Shown here piece after piece: positions 54,301-64,000 of a DNA stretch of 64,000 bases; within the stretch, counting starts at the first letter, position 1; the number at the start of each line of letters is the position of its first letter. The DNA comes from Odontesthes bonariensis (Eukaryota; Chordata; Actinopteri; Atheriniformes; Atherinopsidae). The translations under genes and the position numbers were made by a program. The notes under the pieces were generated by a model that saw only the letters and a program-made list of their open reading frames with translations, had not been told where the DNA came from and did not search any database. The DNA is taken from NCBI RefSeq assembly GCF_027942865.1, contig NC_134519.1:21982248-22046247 (forward strand). The letters are read 5' to 3'.

Positions 54301-55481
54301 ATGTATCACGTGATAAAAATCATCTGGTCCTTAAATTAGGAAATCACAACCTAACATAAATACCAACACGTGCCACGTTACACTGTGTGAGCATTTATTT
54401 ACCAAAAACTAAGCCAAAATGCAATCTATGGAAAAACTAAGTACACCCCATGATTCAGTAGCTTCCAAAATCCCTGTCTGTTATAATAACTGGACGTAAT
54501 TCTTTTCAATTTGATGTTTAGTCTTACATTCCTGTAGAGGTATTTAGGTCCACTCTTCTTTACAATATTGCTTCAGTTCGTTGAGGTTTGCCTGCATTTG
54601 TTTATCCACAGCTCTCATAAAGTCCTGCCACAGCATTTCAATCAAGTTGAGGTCTGGACTATTTGCCTGATTCTTTTTTTTCCTTTAGCCTTTCCATTGT
54701 AGATGTGCTGCTGTGGTTGAGCAGCATTGTTCTGTAGCATGGTCCAATTTCAGCCAAGCTTGAATGGTCCCAAATTTGATCTGGTTTTCTTCATATTTGC
54801 TGCTGTGCATTATGACCAAACATCTCCATTTTGGTCTCATCTGTCCAAAGGACATTGCTCCAGAAGTCTGGTGGTTTTTCCTGGTGCAACTTTGCAAAAC
54901 TAAGCAGTGCTGCCATGTAGGGCCTGAAATGAAACTCTTGGGTTAGGGTTTTGATATTTGTGAATAATTTCTCTCACTATGGAATGATGGAAATTATCTT
55001 ATAACCCTCCCTGGATTGATGGACAATAACTACTGAGCTTAAAATTACTGAGGATGCCTTCCTTTCCTTAGGATCGTGTTAAACACTGACTCTTCATTTT
55101 GGCTTAGGTGTTTTTAAACAAATGATCTTGTGTAGCATGCCATGTGTTGTTCATCTGATGTTATACTTACCTCATTTTAAGACGTGGTACAAAGGTAGTT
55201 TCGTGCATTAAAATGTACTTCATAGAGTATACTTTGATAACTATGTACACACCAGAGTCTAATGCTCCATCAAGGAACCCCTAAAGTTAGCAAATAGTAC
55301 TACACCTTACACTTTAAGATGTATCTGCAAAGCAAGTAGTTGCATTAAGTGCAACAGTAGAAAAAAGAAATCTGTTGAAATATTACGTAGGATTAAATAC
55401 TCCAACACAATGAAAGCACCTCACCTTTTTTTTCCCTCCCCCATTTCTCTGCAGAATCACATGTTCTTTGAGATGAGCTGA
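51311..55481 (+). CDS. phospholipid scramblase family protein
   Basis: Membrane-associated scramblase-family protein, known for Ca2+-dependent lipid redistribution or nuclear and signalling roles. Exons: 51311-51647, 51743-51820, 51923-52115, 53446-53557, 53657-53756, 54144-54202 and 55455-55481, giving 301 aa. Blocks in family order are LFVAVE, CCGPARACSL, FERPFRVDACC, a Cys-rich CCLGCC resembling the palmitoylated CCCPCC of PLSCR1, GSCCPSRC, and FFGLEVPLSLD around the expected Ca2+-binding segment. A final hydrophobic helix LLLAATFLLNHMFFE follows. The N-terminal 110 residues are not Pro-rich and match nothing I recall. The terminal exon encodes only eight residues and a stop, beyond a transposon-filled intron. 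I cannot say which PLSCR orthologue this is. PLSCR3-like is possible given paralogous linkage to receptor genes on human 17p13. Confidence 0.85.
54350..55150 (-). mobile_element. deleted Tc1/mariner transposon in last scramblase intron
   Basis: Read on the minus strand this is a Tc1-type element known from fish. Plus-strand landmarks include GTCTCATCTGTCCAAAGGAC, CCAGAAGTCTGGTGG and GGAATGATGGAAATTATCTT. The terminal region around AAAACTAAGTACACCCC matches the usual end of the family. The middle is deleted relative to a full copy of over 1 kb and no intact transposase frame remains. It lies opposite to the host gene between 54203 and 55454. Confidence 0.8.
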
Positions 55482-57599
55482 TCAGAACAAAGGCCTTTCA
55501 TTAATAACACACCATTCAGCTCAGCCGGCATACGGAGCAAGAGACCGCACCACGTGCACTGGGCTGCTGTCGCTTACAAAAGGTGCACCATGGGAAACTA
55601 AAAGTGAAGCGGAGCCTCGTTTGTCTCGACAAACACCAGTGCTCCAGCATCTACTAACAAAATGAAGAGACATTTAGCCAGCTTTAGCAGCAGATGCATA
55701 TTCAACATTTATTGCTATAATCCATCAGGTGTAGATCCAACAGCGTTTCTTCACTCCTGACAGAAACACCTGCTTCCAACATCACACGACCAAATTTGGG
55801 CAGCAAAAGTTTATCCACGAAGGCGCTTTTCTTCCAAGAAAAAAAAAAAATGCTGCCCAGGATAAAAACTTGTACCCAGTTTCATTTCCGCTGTTACAAA
55901 AAGGAAAAAAAAACGAAACAAAAAACTGAGATTGGTGTTTTAGGACGCTTACATTTCGTGCTGATGGCCTTAAAGCAAAGTCCTTCCAGTGGATTCTTTC
56001 GAGATGAAGTACACACGGAACTGACAGAAGGGACAAGCCGGGATCGAGGCCAGGCACAGTGATTTAGGCAGCTTGGCGGTTCATTCTCAAAGTGGAGATC
56101 ATACAACCCTCTGCCTTACACACAATGGTCCTCATCCTTTGGAATTCAACTTCCAAGTCAGAATCGTTGCCGATTCAGTCACGTGATCGTGAAGTGGACT
56201 GTATTTACAAATATATCATACACAATATCTGTTGTAGCTCAAAATGACCAGAGGAACTGTAATTAAAATACAGCACTGTAATAAAATATTGTCAACCTGC
56301 AACCCTGTTTGAGTCCCAATAAAACTGATTAACACAGACTTATTTTAACAGTAGATGTGATGTCACGTTAAGCAATAAAACCATATCTAGCTTTACATTA
56401 GACTGATTTTGTTGTCTTTTGTCAAGTACACCTTGTCAACAGCAAATGACCTCATCAGCATACAACAGTCACACAGCCTCCCTCTGGTGGCAAGTTAACA
56501 GATGATAGAACTTGCATTTAAAAAAAAAAAAAAAAAAGAAGAAGAAAAATAGGGAGGCTTTGCTTTCCAACAGTTGGATAAAAGTATTTCTCCCTCTTCA
56601 ACTTGGTTTATTCGTCTGCTGGCAGGTTTTCTATTTGTTTCCAATTTGACAGACAAAGGGAATGGTCTTCGAGCCTCTGTTCCTGACTTTTGCTCCGTCT
56701 TCATGTTACACAGTGCCAATCCTTGCAGAGGTATCCTTCCAAGGACTCGTCCACCCCCCAACACGTTACATATACACACACACACCTAAATAGCACAAAC
56801 AGACACAAAATAAGGATGAGACAAAGGAGGGGGTGCTTCCACCAGAGTGGTTCCAGTGCTGGTTTTGAGCCAGAGTCTAACAGAACCAGTTCTATCTGTT
56901 TTGGCCGACGAAGCTCTGGTTGCGGTCCCGAATGATTGGTGCTACACTAGCACCAACCCTTTTCTAATCCAGAGCAAAGAATAGCTGGAGTCGGTTACAA
57001 AGATCAACCAGATAATCTAAAATATTTTGACCAAAACATTAAAAAAAATAAAATAAAAAAAATCAAGAGCAAGAGCAAGCTGCTTGACTCAAGAATTAAA
57101 AATAAATAAAAAAGGGAGAACATAAACTCGTTGTTCCTCTCATTTTCCTACTGTTTAAGGTTGCAGTTGACTGTGAACGCTGCCCTACGCACCACATAGA
57201 GCATTCACAATCGCCATTTGCAGCTACGTTCATTCTTTTTATTGTTAGAACAAAGTTAGCTGAGGTTTTTAGATCCGATTTAAAACAGCGAGTAGAAATC
57301 TAATTTGCATTGCTTTCCAAAAATACCGGCTAGTGTTTGGAAATTCAGATTACACTGGAGGTGGGGTACAAGCGTGTTTAAAGTAACATTACTTGACTTT
57401 TCGGCGGCGGCTCTCTGACTGTTAAAAAAAAGCAAACCAGCTTTTAACAAAGGACCTAATCTGAAATGGCTCTAAATCGCAGCACCGGAACACTTCAGCA
57501 GAAAAAGGCATATAAGGGCATCAGATGAAATCATCTTTGTTTACAGTAACTACTGAGGCATTCATTCTTACTCTTCGCAGAGCATCTCTGTGCGAGGGG
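55482..57599. other. 3' UTR region of scramblase (+) and eif4e2 (-)
   Basis: The two genes converge here and no other exon is supported. Plus-strand AATAAA signals at 56280-56285 and 56318-56323 would end the scramblase transcript. Minus-strand AATAAA signals at 57238-57243 and 55708-55713 would end eif4e2. If the distal signals are used, the two 3' UTRs overlap by roughly 600 bases. Confidence 0.45.
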
Positions 57600-60560
57600 C
57601 TAACGTCCACCACTAGCAGTCACCAGACCATGGAAGTCTTCCCAGGCTCTGAAAACAGAGGAGCACACAGTGCATCATCATTCACAGTAAAAGACTTTGT
57701 AGCTTTTGATGCATTTTCAGTGGGAGAATCACAGCTGCGTCAGTTGATTCCAAAAGCACGTTCAACACGTAGGGCTGCGATACTCCACAATTCATTCACT
57801 TGTTTTCCAATTTCATTGGGATATTGTTCTTTAAAAGTGGGCAACGTTGTATCTCAGTTTGAGAATCCGACAGTAGCGAATGTCACAACGTTAAACTCTT
57901 GTCTATTAAAGAAAAAAAAGAAACTGTGGGGACCGTCGCAAGTACTGTCCCACAACACACGGTCTCGCCCACCGACAACAGGGACAAATGCACTTTGTTG
58001 CTAATGTGATAAGAAATAGATCAAATAAAATCTTTTCAGAGCCACGTCCTCGTCGGGCCGCTAAACATTTGAACATTCTTAGTCGACTACATCACACGAT
58101 ATTCAGGTAACACAAAACATTTTTATCCAAGACAGCCCAACAAATATAATGAATCTGTATACATTGTTCCACTGATCCGTTTTAGCTAACATTTCCTACA
58201 AATACAACACCAAATGAAAGCAATTAAAACATCACAGCTATTTCTAATACCAGTGAGCTTTTGGTTAAATGAATGCATTTACCATCATTAACAAAAATAG
58301 ATAGAAAAATACTGAAAAGTCACTTCCATTAATGATTACAAGGTTGTTGTTTGTTTTGTTTTTTTAACTTAAAATGTGATAAACGAGCACTGCTTTATTA
58401 AAACTGTGCTCTTTGAAACAAACATGACATTTTCAATGCCTCACTGGTAAGAAAAAGTTTAAGGGCATGCACATTTATGAAAGTGTTTCAGACAGAGAAG
58501 AGTAGAAGAAAAAAATAATAAAGCGCGGAGACATACATACTTAATGCTGTCTGTATGCGTCTTGTACTCCATGATGGTGTTGGGAGGCAGGTTGAGGACT
58601 CTACGCAGCGTGTCTCTGATGCGGGCTGTGGTCGCTTGGTCACTGGCCGTTTTGTTCCAGATGGAAATGATGTCCTCCTGACGCCAAAGAAGCACGAGGG
58701 AAAGGCACGTATGAGTGCGGTGAGATCACGCAGTTACGTTCAACAGGTGCGAGTCTCTTAGTGGGCTTTACCTGGAAGCGTACGGACACAACAGCCCCGC
58801 AGATCTCTTCTCCTACCATGAACTGCTCCCCCAGCATGGCCAGGATCAAGTTCTCCCAGCACCGAGATGCCAGGCCTTTCCTTAAACGAATGATCCACTT
58901 CCCACCCATCTTATTGGCATCATCCTAAACACATGCACAGTTCCAAAGCAGGCTCATCAGTGATGGAGCCAAACCGTCTAAATGCACAAGATTCTCTTTC
59001 ATGATGTTAGCACAAAAATAAAAAATATATACATATGTACAGTATATTTATAACAACAAATGTACAAACCTCCCACATGGGTTTAATTCCTTCTTTGAAG
59101 AGGTGGAAGTCACTATGACCCGTCAGGTCGCCAGGCCGGATCATGTGACTATAGAAACGCCAGAACTGCTCCACCTTGAGAAGAACAAGAAATGTCAACA
59201 TTGGCCTTGGTTACCTGAGGCAGAATGAGGCTGCGGAGCTTGAATGTGCAGACGGCATGTAGCTGAGGTGATGGACAAAAGGCAACAGTGTCTTATGAGT
59301 TCACAAGGGGACACACACCGAAGCGAAGCTGCCAATCTGTTTGATGTTCTGCTCATAGCTCTGAGTGCTGGCTGGTCTCCCTGGGGTGCGTCTGGAGTAC
59401 CAGAAGGTGTAGTTGTACTGAAGAGGGTGCTCTCCTGCCCCCGGAACCACCATCTGCCAAGAACCAGGAAGAAGCTTATTTGTGGCGTTGAGCACATGAG
59501 ACAATTTTTGGAATGACAATAAAACTTCTTCAATGATTCAGGAGCCTCACTCTTTTCTTGATAGTGTTCTGTTCCCTGTCGTCTTCTTCGTTTTTTTCCT
59601 TTTCACTGTCTTTCGGTGAGCCCTGGTCCTGATCTCCACTGTCATCGTCTTTCAGCCTGGATTTGACGGAAACATTGGAACATGTTCGCATTAGTGCGTT
59701 AGTATAATGGCATGGTATAAACACAGCTCACAGTCAACAGACATACAACCTGCTTAAATAGAAGTGTTTTAGGGGTCTTGCGAGAAACTTTATGGTCGCT
59801 GCAGAAGCAGCACTTACTGGTGAAGCGGTTGAACACTGTTGCTACAGTTAAAGATTAGTCTTCATGTTAAATTTTCCCTGACTACAGTAAGCAGGCTTTT
59901 GTTCGAAACATTATAAAAGCGCAAATAAAAAAAAAACTTAAACATTACCTCTACTCTTGTATAGTGGATTATTCGTTGTAGGCTTCTTTATTTTACAACT
60001 TTAAGCGAAGCTAGCCGAGCCTGATAAACAGGTTATTATTTTCCCATTTGGCTTCCGTAACCGTAAAGCACAAGCACATACATCTAGTTAAAACTACTCT
60101 GGCCGTAAACAGAAACTACCATTCCGTCAAACCATCAGCACTTGTTTATCCGCTTGTACTGAAGGGTCATTTGAGTCCTGTTTAAGCCGAGCCTGCACGC
60201 ACCGTTTCCCGCCTCTCAAGTACTACCACACCGGTGATTCGAGGCCTGCCCATCTTACGCTAGGCTAAGCTAATGCTAACAACATATCCCATTCCTCAAT
60301 ATAAGCTACCGTCTACTTTTTAATATTGCTTTATCGCGTTTTAAATGCAGCCGTGTGTGTGGGCCTCCATCTCATGTAGATTCATAAGCGAACAGAAAGC
60401 ATGCAGCACCATGTTATAAAGCTGACACACCTCTCATTTAATACGAAGCACAGCTTTTATTAACTTTTAGCTCCCGGTGCATTAGCAGAGGCGACACAGC
60501 GATTTGATGGAGGCGATTCTCCATCAAAACTTGTACTCACGCGTCAAATTTGTTGTTCAT
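57600..60560 (-). CDS. eif4e2: eukaryotic translation initiation factor 4E type 2 (4EHP)
   Basis: Cap-binding eIF4E homologue that does not drive initiation. With GIGYF partners it represses selected mRNAs and stalled-ribosome templates in the cytoplasm. Exons on the minus strand: 60541-60560, 59551-59656, 59319-59453, 59070-59174, 58772-58924, 58541-58677 and 57600-57648, giving 234 aa (human about 245). It starts MNNKFDALKDDDSGD. The eIF4E fold spans from HPLQYNYTFWYSRRTPG to PPNTIMEYKTHTDSIK. Cap-stacking aromatics are Tyr in TFWYSRR and Trp in PMWED. The partner-binding face VEQFWRFYSHM is intact. The last exon encodes AWEDFHGLVTASGGR, matching one of the alternative C-termini known for EIF4E2; the mammalian MPGRLGPQR-type end was not found. 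Very highly conserved, so assignment is firm. Confidence 0.97.
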
Positions 60561-60912
60561 TATCTTCTAAATAGGAGCCTTTCGGAGTGCGAGCACAGCC
60601 TCCTGTATTCCGCAGGAAAGGCGACGAGCAGTAGTGACACGTGGACGCGCATGCCGTGTGATGAGCTGGAGAGGTCAGGGGTGACACAAGCGCCATCCTT
60701 CACATATATTAATTTATGCTCACCGGAATTATGCATGTATAAAACATAATGTACATCAGAGCTACGATCATAAAACAATCAACATCAGGTTATGTTTGAC
60801 AACTTTATTAATCACATATGTATTCCAACATAATAAATATACAACACAGTACCACTCTGATCAGTTAATCATAGCTTTCTAAAAGTCTGGTAACCCTGGC
60901 ACCAGAAAGTGA
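60561..60912. other. eif4e2 upstream region and end of next minus-strand unit
   Basis: About 350 bases without an ORF. The left half should be the eif4e2 promoter and 5' UTR. A minus-strand AATAAA at 60804-60809 would end whatever transcript crosses 60.9-62.3 kb, either capn10 or the unassigned exon. Confidence 0.45.
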
Positions 60913-61136
60913 TCAGAAACCCAGTGACTTCAGTTCACAGACATGGGTACGAGCTGGCAGACACACACCACCGCACATGTGCAGCGTCAACACAAAGGGG
61001 ACTGGCGGTTTCTTCTTATGAACCGGCTTCCTCTGATGTCCCGCTTTCCTCATTTCATCTCTTCGCTTGTCATCTTTTCTGGCGGCAACTTCAAACGGTG
61101 TTTCTGTTCGGGTCCAAACAGAGCTGTAGTCGAAGT
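60913..61136 (-). other. exon-like ORF, unassigned (possible terminal exon)
   Basis: On the minus strand a strong acceptor (CTCCCCTTTTGTCCCCCAG) is followed by 74 open codons and a stop at 60913-60915. The predicted peptide begins DFDYSSVWTRTETPFEVAA and includes a charged KDDKRRDEMRKA stretch and a basic HKKKPP. I recognise no family. It could be the last exon of a small gene between eif4e2 and capn10, an alternative capn10 3' exon, or a chance ORF in the capn10 3' UTR. No convincing upstream partner exon was found between 61137 and 62289. Confidence 0.3.
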
Positions 61137-62289
61137 CTGGGGGACAAAAGGGGAGCATAAGGGTGAGGATGGAGTTGGGAACAAAGTGGACTCCTTTTGG
61201 TTGAGCTGGACATTAGTGTTTGACAAGGCTATGGGCTGGGCTGTGCACAAGGGACTGTGACATCCCTGCATGTGTGTACTGAAACAAACAATGCAAGCTA
61301 CATATGAAGCACAGAGTATGGGGTGAGGGATGGGTGGAAAGCTCTGGGATGGTATGGCATGGTGTGGTTCGGTTGGCTCTGCCGATGCAGACCATCCCCT
61401 CACCCCTTGCCCCCCCAGTCTCTGTGAGGACCTTCATGAGAGAACTCTTTGTTCTGGGCCGGCAGGCGCACCAGTGAGTGAATGAGCAAGAGCAGCGGCG
61501 GCCTTCTTCAGTGGCGGCTGTTTGTTTACACCAGCCAGTCCCGTCATACTTCATTAGCAGCCCAGCCCACCGACAACTTGTGATGTTCTAATCGCCGATG
61601 AGTGTGTAGCTGCACAGAAAATCTGAGCCTCAGCGGTTTGTCTCCCTGCCTTCACAGCCACTCATGGTAGATACATGGCACACATGAACAGTCATGGCTT
61701 CTGTAGTGAGGGTGGATGGTGGAACTGGTCGTTTCATCATGGGCCAAGAGGCACAAGGAGGTGAGCTGACGTCAGTGGAGCGCCAACAGCCCCGGAGAAC
61801 TAGTTTTGCATCACAGAGATGTGAGAGACCTGCCGCCCCAGTGACAGACACAACAAGAAAGGGATTATTCAGTGCTGGCATCTCCTGACGGCAATCATCA
61901 AACCTAAAAATGGTAATATAAACTGTGCACGTATGCAGTGCGATGTTCCGAGTTCCAAAGGCCCCAAGGCCTCGTCCTGTCAGCGTTCGGTTTGCTGATT
62001 GTGAAAAGGATAGAGTGAGGGGTGGTGCTGAGATGAAAATGGAACAATCTGGATTTTAGATAACAATCTAAGGTATTACAAGTGTGGCAACTAAAAATGA
62101 TTTAGTAGATTATTTTAGGATTTATGGATTATAACACAGGTCAGTCATTGCATTCGCATTGGTGGATAGCTTGGTACAAAACCCAAATGATCAAAATGAA
62201 TATAAAAGAGAGACTCTTCACATTCAAAACCCGTTTAAGGTCAAAAAGGGCAAATTATATTGTATGTTGAGTCAATGATAAAAACTGAA
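61137..62289. other. capn10 3' region, no supported gene
   Basis: The minus strand here follows the capn10 stop codon and is probably its 3' UTR or an intron leading to the exon-like ORF at 60913. The open frames seen (up to about 110 codons) lack recognisable domains. No known repeat was noticed. Confidence 0.45.
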
Positions 62290-64000
62290 TCAACCCACCT
62301 CTTGAATGGCTCTGCCGAGCCTTTCCTGACTTTTCACCACTTTCCTGAAAGAGACACAAATCAGCTAACATTTCTGAATATGCAACAAGAGGTGCAATTA
62401 CAGCTGCCACCTCTGATTCAGTGGTTAATTATGACACTAGGAGCCTCAGAAAACGAGAGCTAACCGGTGTATTCTGCGAGCCAGGCTGAGGGAGAAGTTT
62501 GCAGAGCAGTCAGGCTGATAAGTGGACGGTATAACGGTGTAGTAACCAGGAGGAAGAGAGCAGTCCAGACTGACATCCTGCGTGTAACAGTGGGGGACGC
62601 AACTGGCCACAGGATCCTCATCCCTGGCTACGTTCTGCTCAGAGTCCCCCGCTGAGACCTGGGTACATTGTTAAAATCCAATAACTAAATTTAAAATCAC
62701 CCCGAGTGACTCATAACGCAGTAGTATCTTGAGTTTAAAATGACTCCATTCATTCAAAGCCTTGGTGACGCTTTAACAATCATCAAACTTTAACACCGAT
62801 TCTTTTGATGGTTTAATCCTTATTTGCTTGTAATAATCTGGGGCTGTTTAACTCTCCATGCACTATTTCTTATTTATCCCATAGTTTCCTTTTTAACTTA
62901 GAAGCTATATTTTCAAAATTAAAACTGACACTACATGACGAATCCTTTTAAAGATCAAATTACATCATAGAGTGGATTACACCCTACATCTTTATCTAAC
63001 ACTCTTGTTTAATTGCAGACGGACCTTATAAATATGGAAGCCGATAGGGTGCAGGTCAGTGTCAGGGCGGCTCTGGTGTAGGGTGGCGCTGACATTAACA
63101 GCCTCTGTCACCGCTGGTTCGTCACACACTGTAAAAGGGAAGCGGGGGTTCTGCCAGTGAGACGGGAAGTTTCTGCTTCCTCCGGCCGTCCTGCCCTCTT
63201 CCCACGAGCCCCGGAAGTGACTGGTCTCCCATTCGCCCTCTGTTGTCAACGGCAGTGAGGGTGCTGGGGTTTTCAGGGCACTGAGGATGACAATCAGACG
63301 TAAATGTCACACGGAGAGAAAATCCATGTTCTGCAAAACGATGCGACGCTGGGAAAAAAAAAATGCAAATACAAGATGCAAACACACAATAGTTGACTAT
63401 TCTTGCTGTGTCATTCTTACCTGAGGGATGTGGAGGACGAGGAAAAGACCCTGATGAGAAAACGGGCCTCAGCTCCTGGCTGGTAGGTGCTGGGGATAAG
63501 AAGGTAGTGTCCAGGCTCCAGGTGCCCCTGGAGGATCACCTCTCTCTCATAGGCGTGGCAGTGAGTAGAAGTACAAGGGGGTTTGTTCAACATCCGGCTC
63601 AGATTAAAACGCTTCTTTTCCACCTGATGAGAGTTACATGTAAGCCGAACCGCTACAAAACCGCACAAAAACACCTGTAAACGGAAACGGATGCACAAAC
63701 CTTCCACATGTGAAGAGCGATAGCCTGGTAGTGCTGGTGCTTCGTGTTCCTGCCGTCTTCATGTGGTGTTTGTGCGTGTTTCTCTGCGTTTCTCCATTTT
63801 CGATGCTGCAGCAGGGACACCAGGACCTCTCCGCTCTCACACACTTTGAGCCAAAACTTGGGATTGCTGCTGTAGCTGCTGCTGTTTCGGCTACCGCCGG
63901 CAGTGTGCCCTTTGATCCACCGACCAGCCAGCTGATGGTTGTGTGTCAGAAGATTTCCTGTGAGGCGCAGAGTGGGGCCAAAATCAGGCACATAAGGTAG
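62290..64000 (-). CDS. capn10: calpain-10, 3' half (runs off right edge)
   Basis: Atypical calpain cysteine protease without a penta-EF-hand domain; in mammals it is linked to glucose handling and vesicle traffic. Exons seen on the minus strand: 63701 to beyond 64000, 63421-63623, 63025-63280, 62465-62658 and 62290-62344. The catalytic domain lies outside the window. Both C2-like (calpain beta-sandwich) modules are visible. The first has RWIKGHTAGGSRN and HYQAIALHMWK, then HAYEREV and GHYLLIPSTYQPG. The second has SHFRGSWEEGRTAGGSRNF, HPIGFHIYK, CYTQDV and PGYYTVIPSTYQPD. Two tandem modules are diagnostic of CAPN10. The protein ends LGRAIQEVG. The intron after 63025 uses a GTCCGT donor, a weak but GT site. 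All exon phases agree. Confidence 0.94.

Noticed and set aside
57525-58004. 159-codon plus-strand open frame
   Set aside because: It overlaps the eif4e2 terminal exon and intron on the other strand, has no domain, and ends in an A-rich low-complexity stretch.
61050-61881. Minus-strand frames of 83-117 codons between eif4e2 and capn10
   Set aside because: They overlap each other in different frames and have no domain or paired splice sites. I could not use them as upstream exons of the 60913-61136 ORF.

Overview
This is vertebrate nuclear DNA, almost certainly from a ray-finned (teleost) fish. Multi-exon genes have short GT-AG introns, many of only 77-120 bp. CA/GT microsatellites are frequent, and the interspersed repeats belong to families common in teleosts: Tc1/mariner copies, a non-autonomous hAT element and LINE tails ending in ATGG repeats. 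I cannot name the species. Exon coordinates were worked out by hand from splice sites, reading frame and remembered vertebrate relatives. Every internal exon was checked for phase.

Left part (1-27.6 kb). The first 6.6 kb holds no gene I can support. It is followed by mul1 (minus strand, mitochondrial E3 ligase) and alg3 (plus strand, ER mannosyltransferase), which diverge from a short shared promoter carrying two copies of an E-box palindrome. alg3 converges on vwa5b2 (minus strand, 20 coding exons), and the two share a near-palindromic poly(A) signal. alg3 combines a GC-AG intron with a U12-type AT-AC intron.

Middle part (27.6-35.5 kb). An 8-kb gene-poor gap contains GT and GAAA microsatellites and one weak orphan exon candidate. 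In human, vwa5b2 and alg3 are neighbours on 3q27, mul1 is on 1p36, and the genes to the right of the gap are on 2q37. The gap is therefore a plausible old rearrangement boundary.

Right part (35.5-64 kb). prss56 (secreted trypsin-like protease with a long C-terminal extension), chrng (muscle acetylcholine receptor gamma subunit) and a phospholipid scramblase lie in tandem on the plus strand. eif4e2 (4EHP, cap-binding translational repressor) and the 3' half of capn10 (calpain-10 with two C2-like domains, cut by the window edge) lie on the minus strand. Human 2q37 carries PRSS56, CHRND, CHRNG, EIF4E2 and CAPN10; here chrnd is missing from its expected place and a scramblase gene is present. The genes do not form a pathway. 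They are independent housekeeping genes (mul1, alg3, eif4e2, capn10) and tissue-restricted genes (prss56, chrng) grouped by ancestral synteny.

I found no bacterial-type system, CRISPR array or new multi-gene cassette. The most notable items are the alg3 splice sites, the mul1/alg3 bidirectional promoter, the intact metal-binding site in vwa5b2, the hAT insertion with a perfect 8-bp target duplication in chrng, the missing chrnd, and an unassigned exon-like ORF between eif4e2 and capn10.
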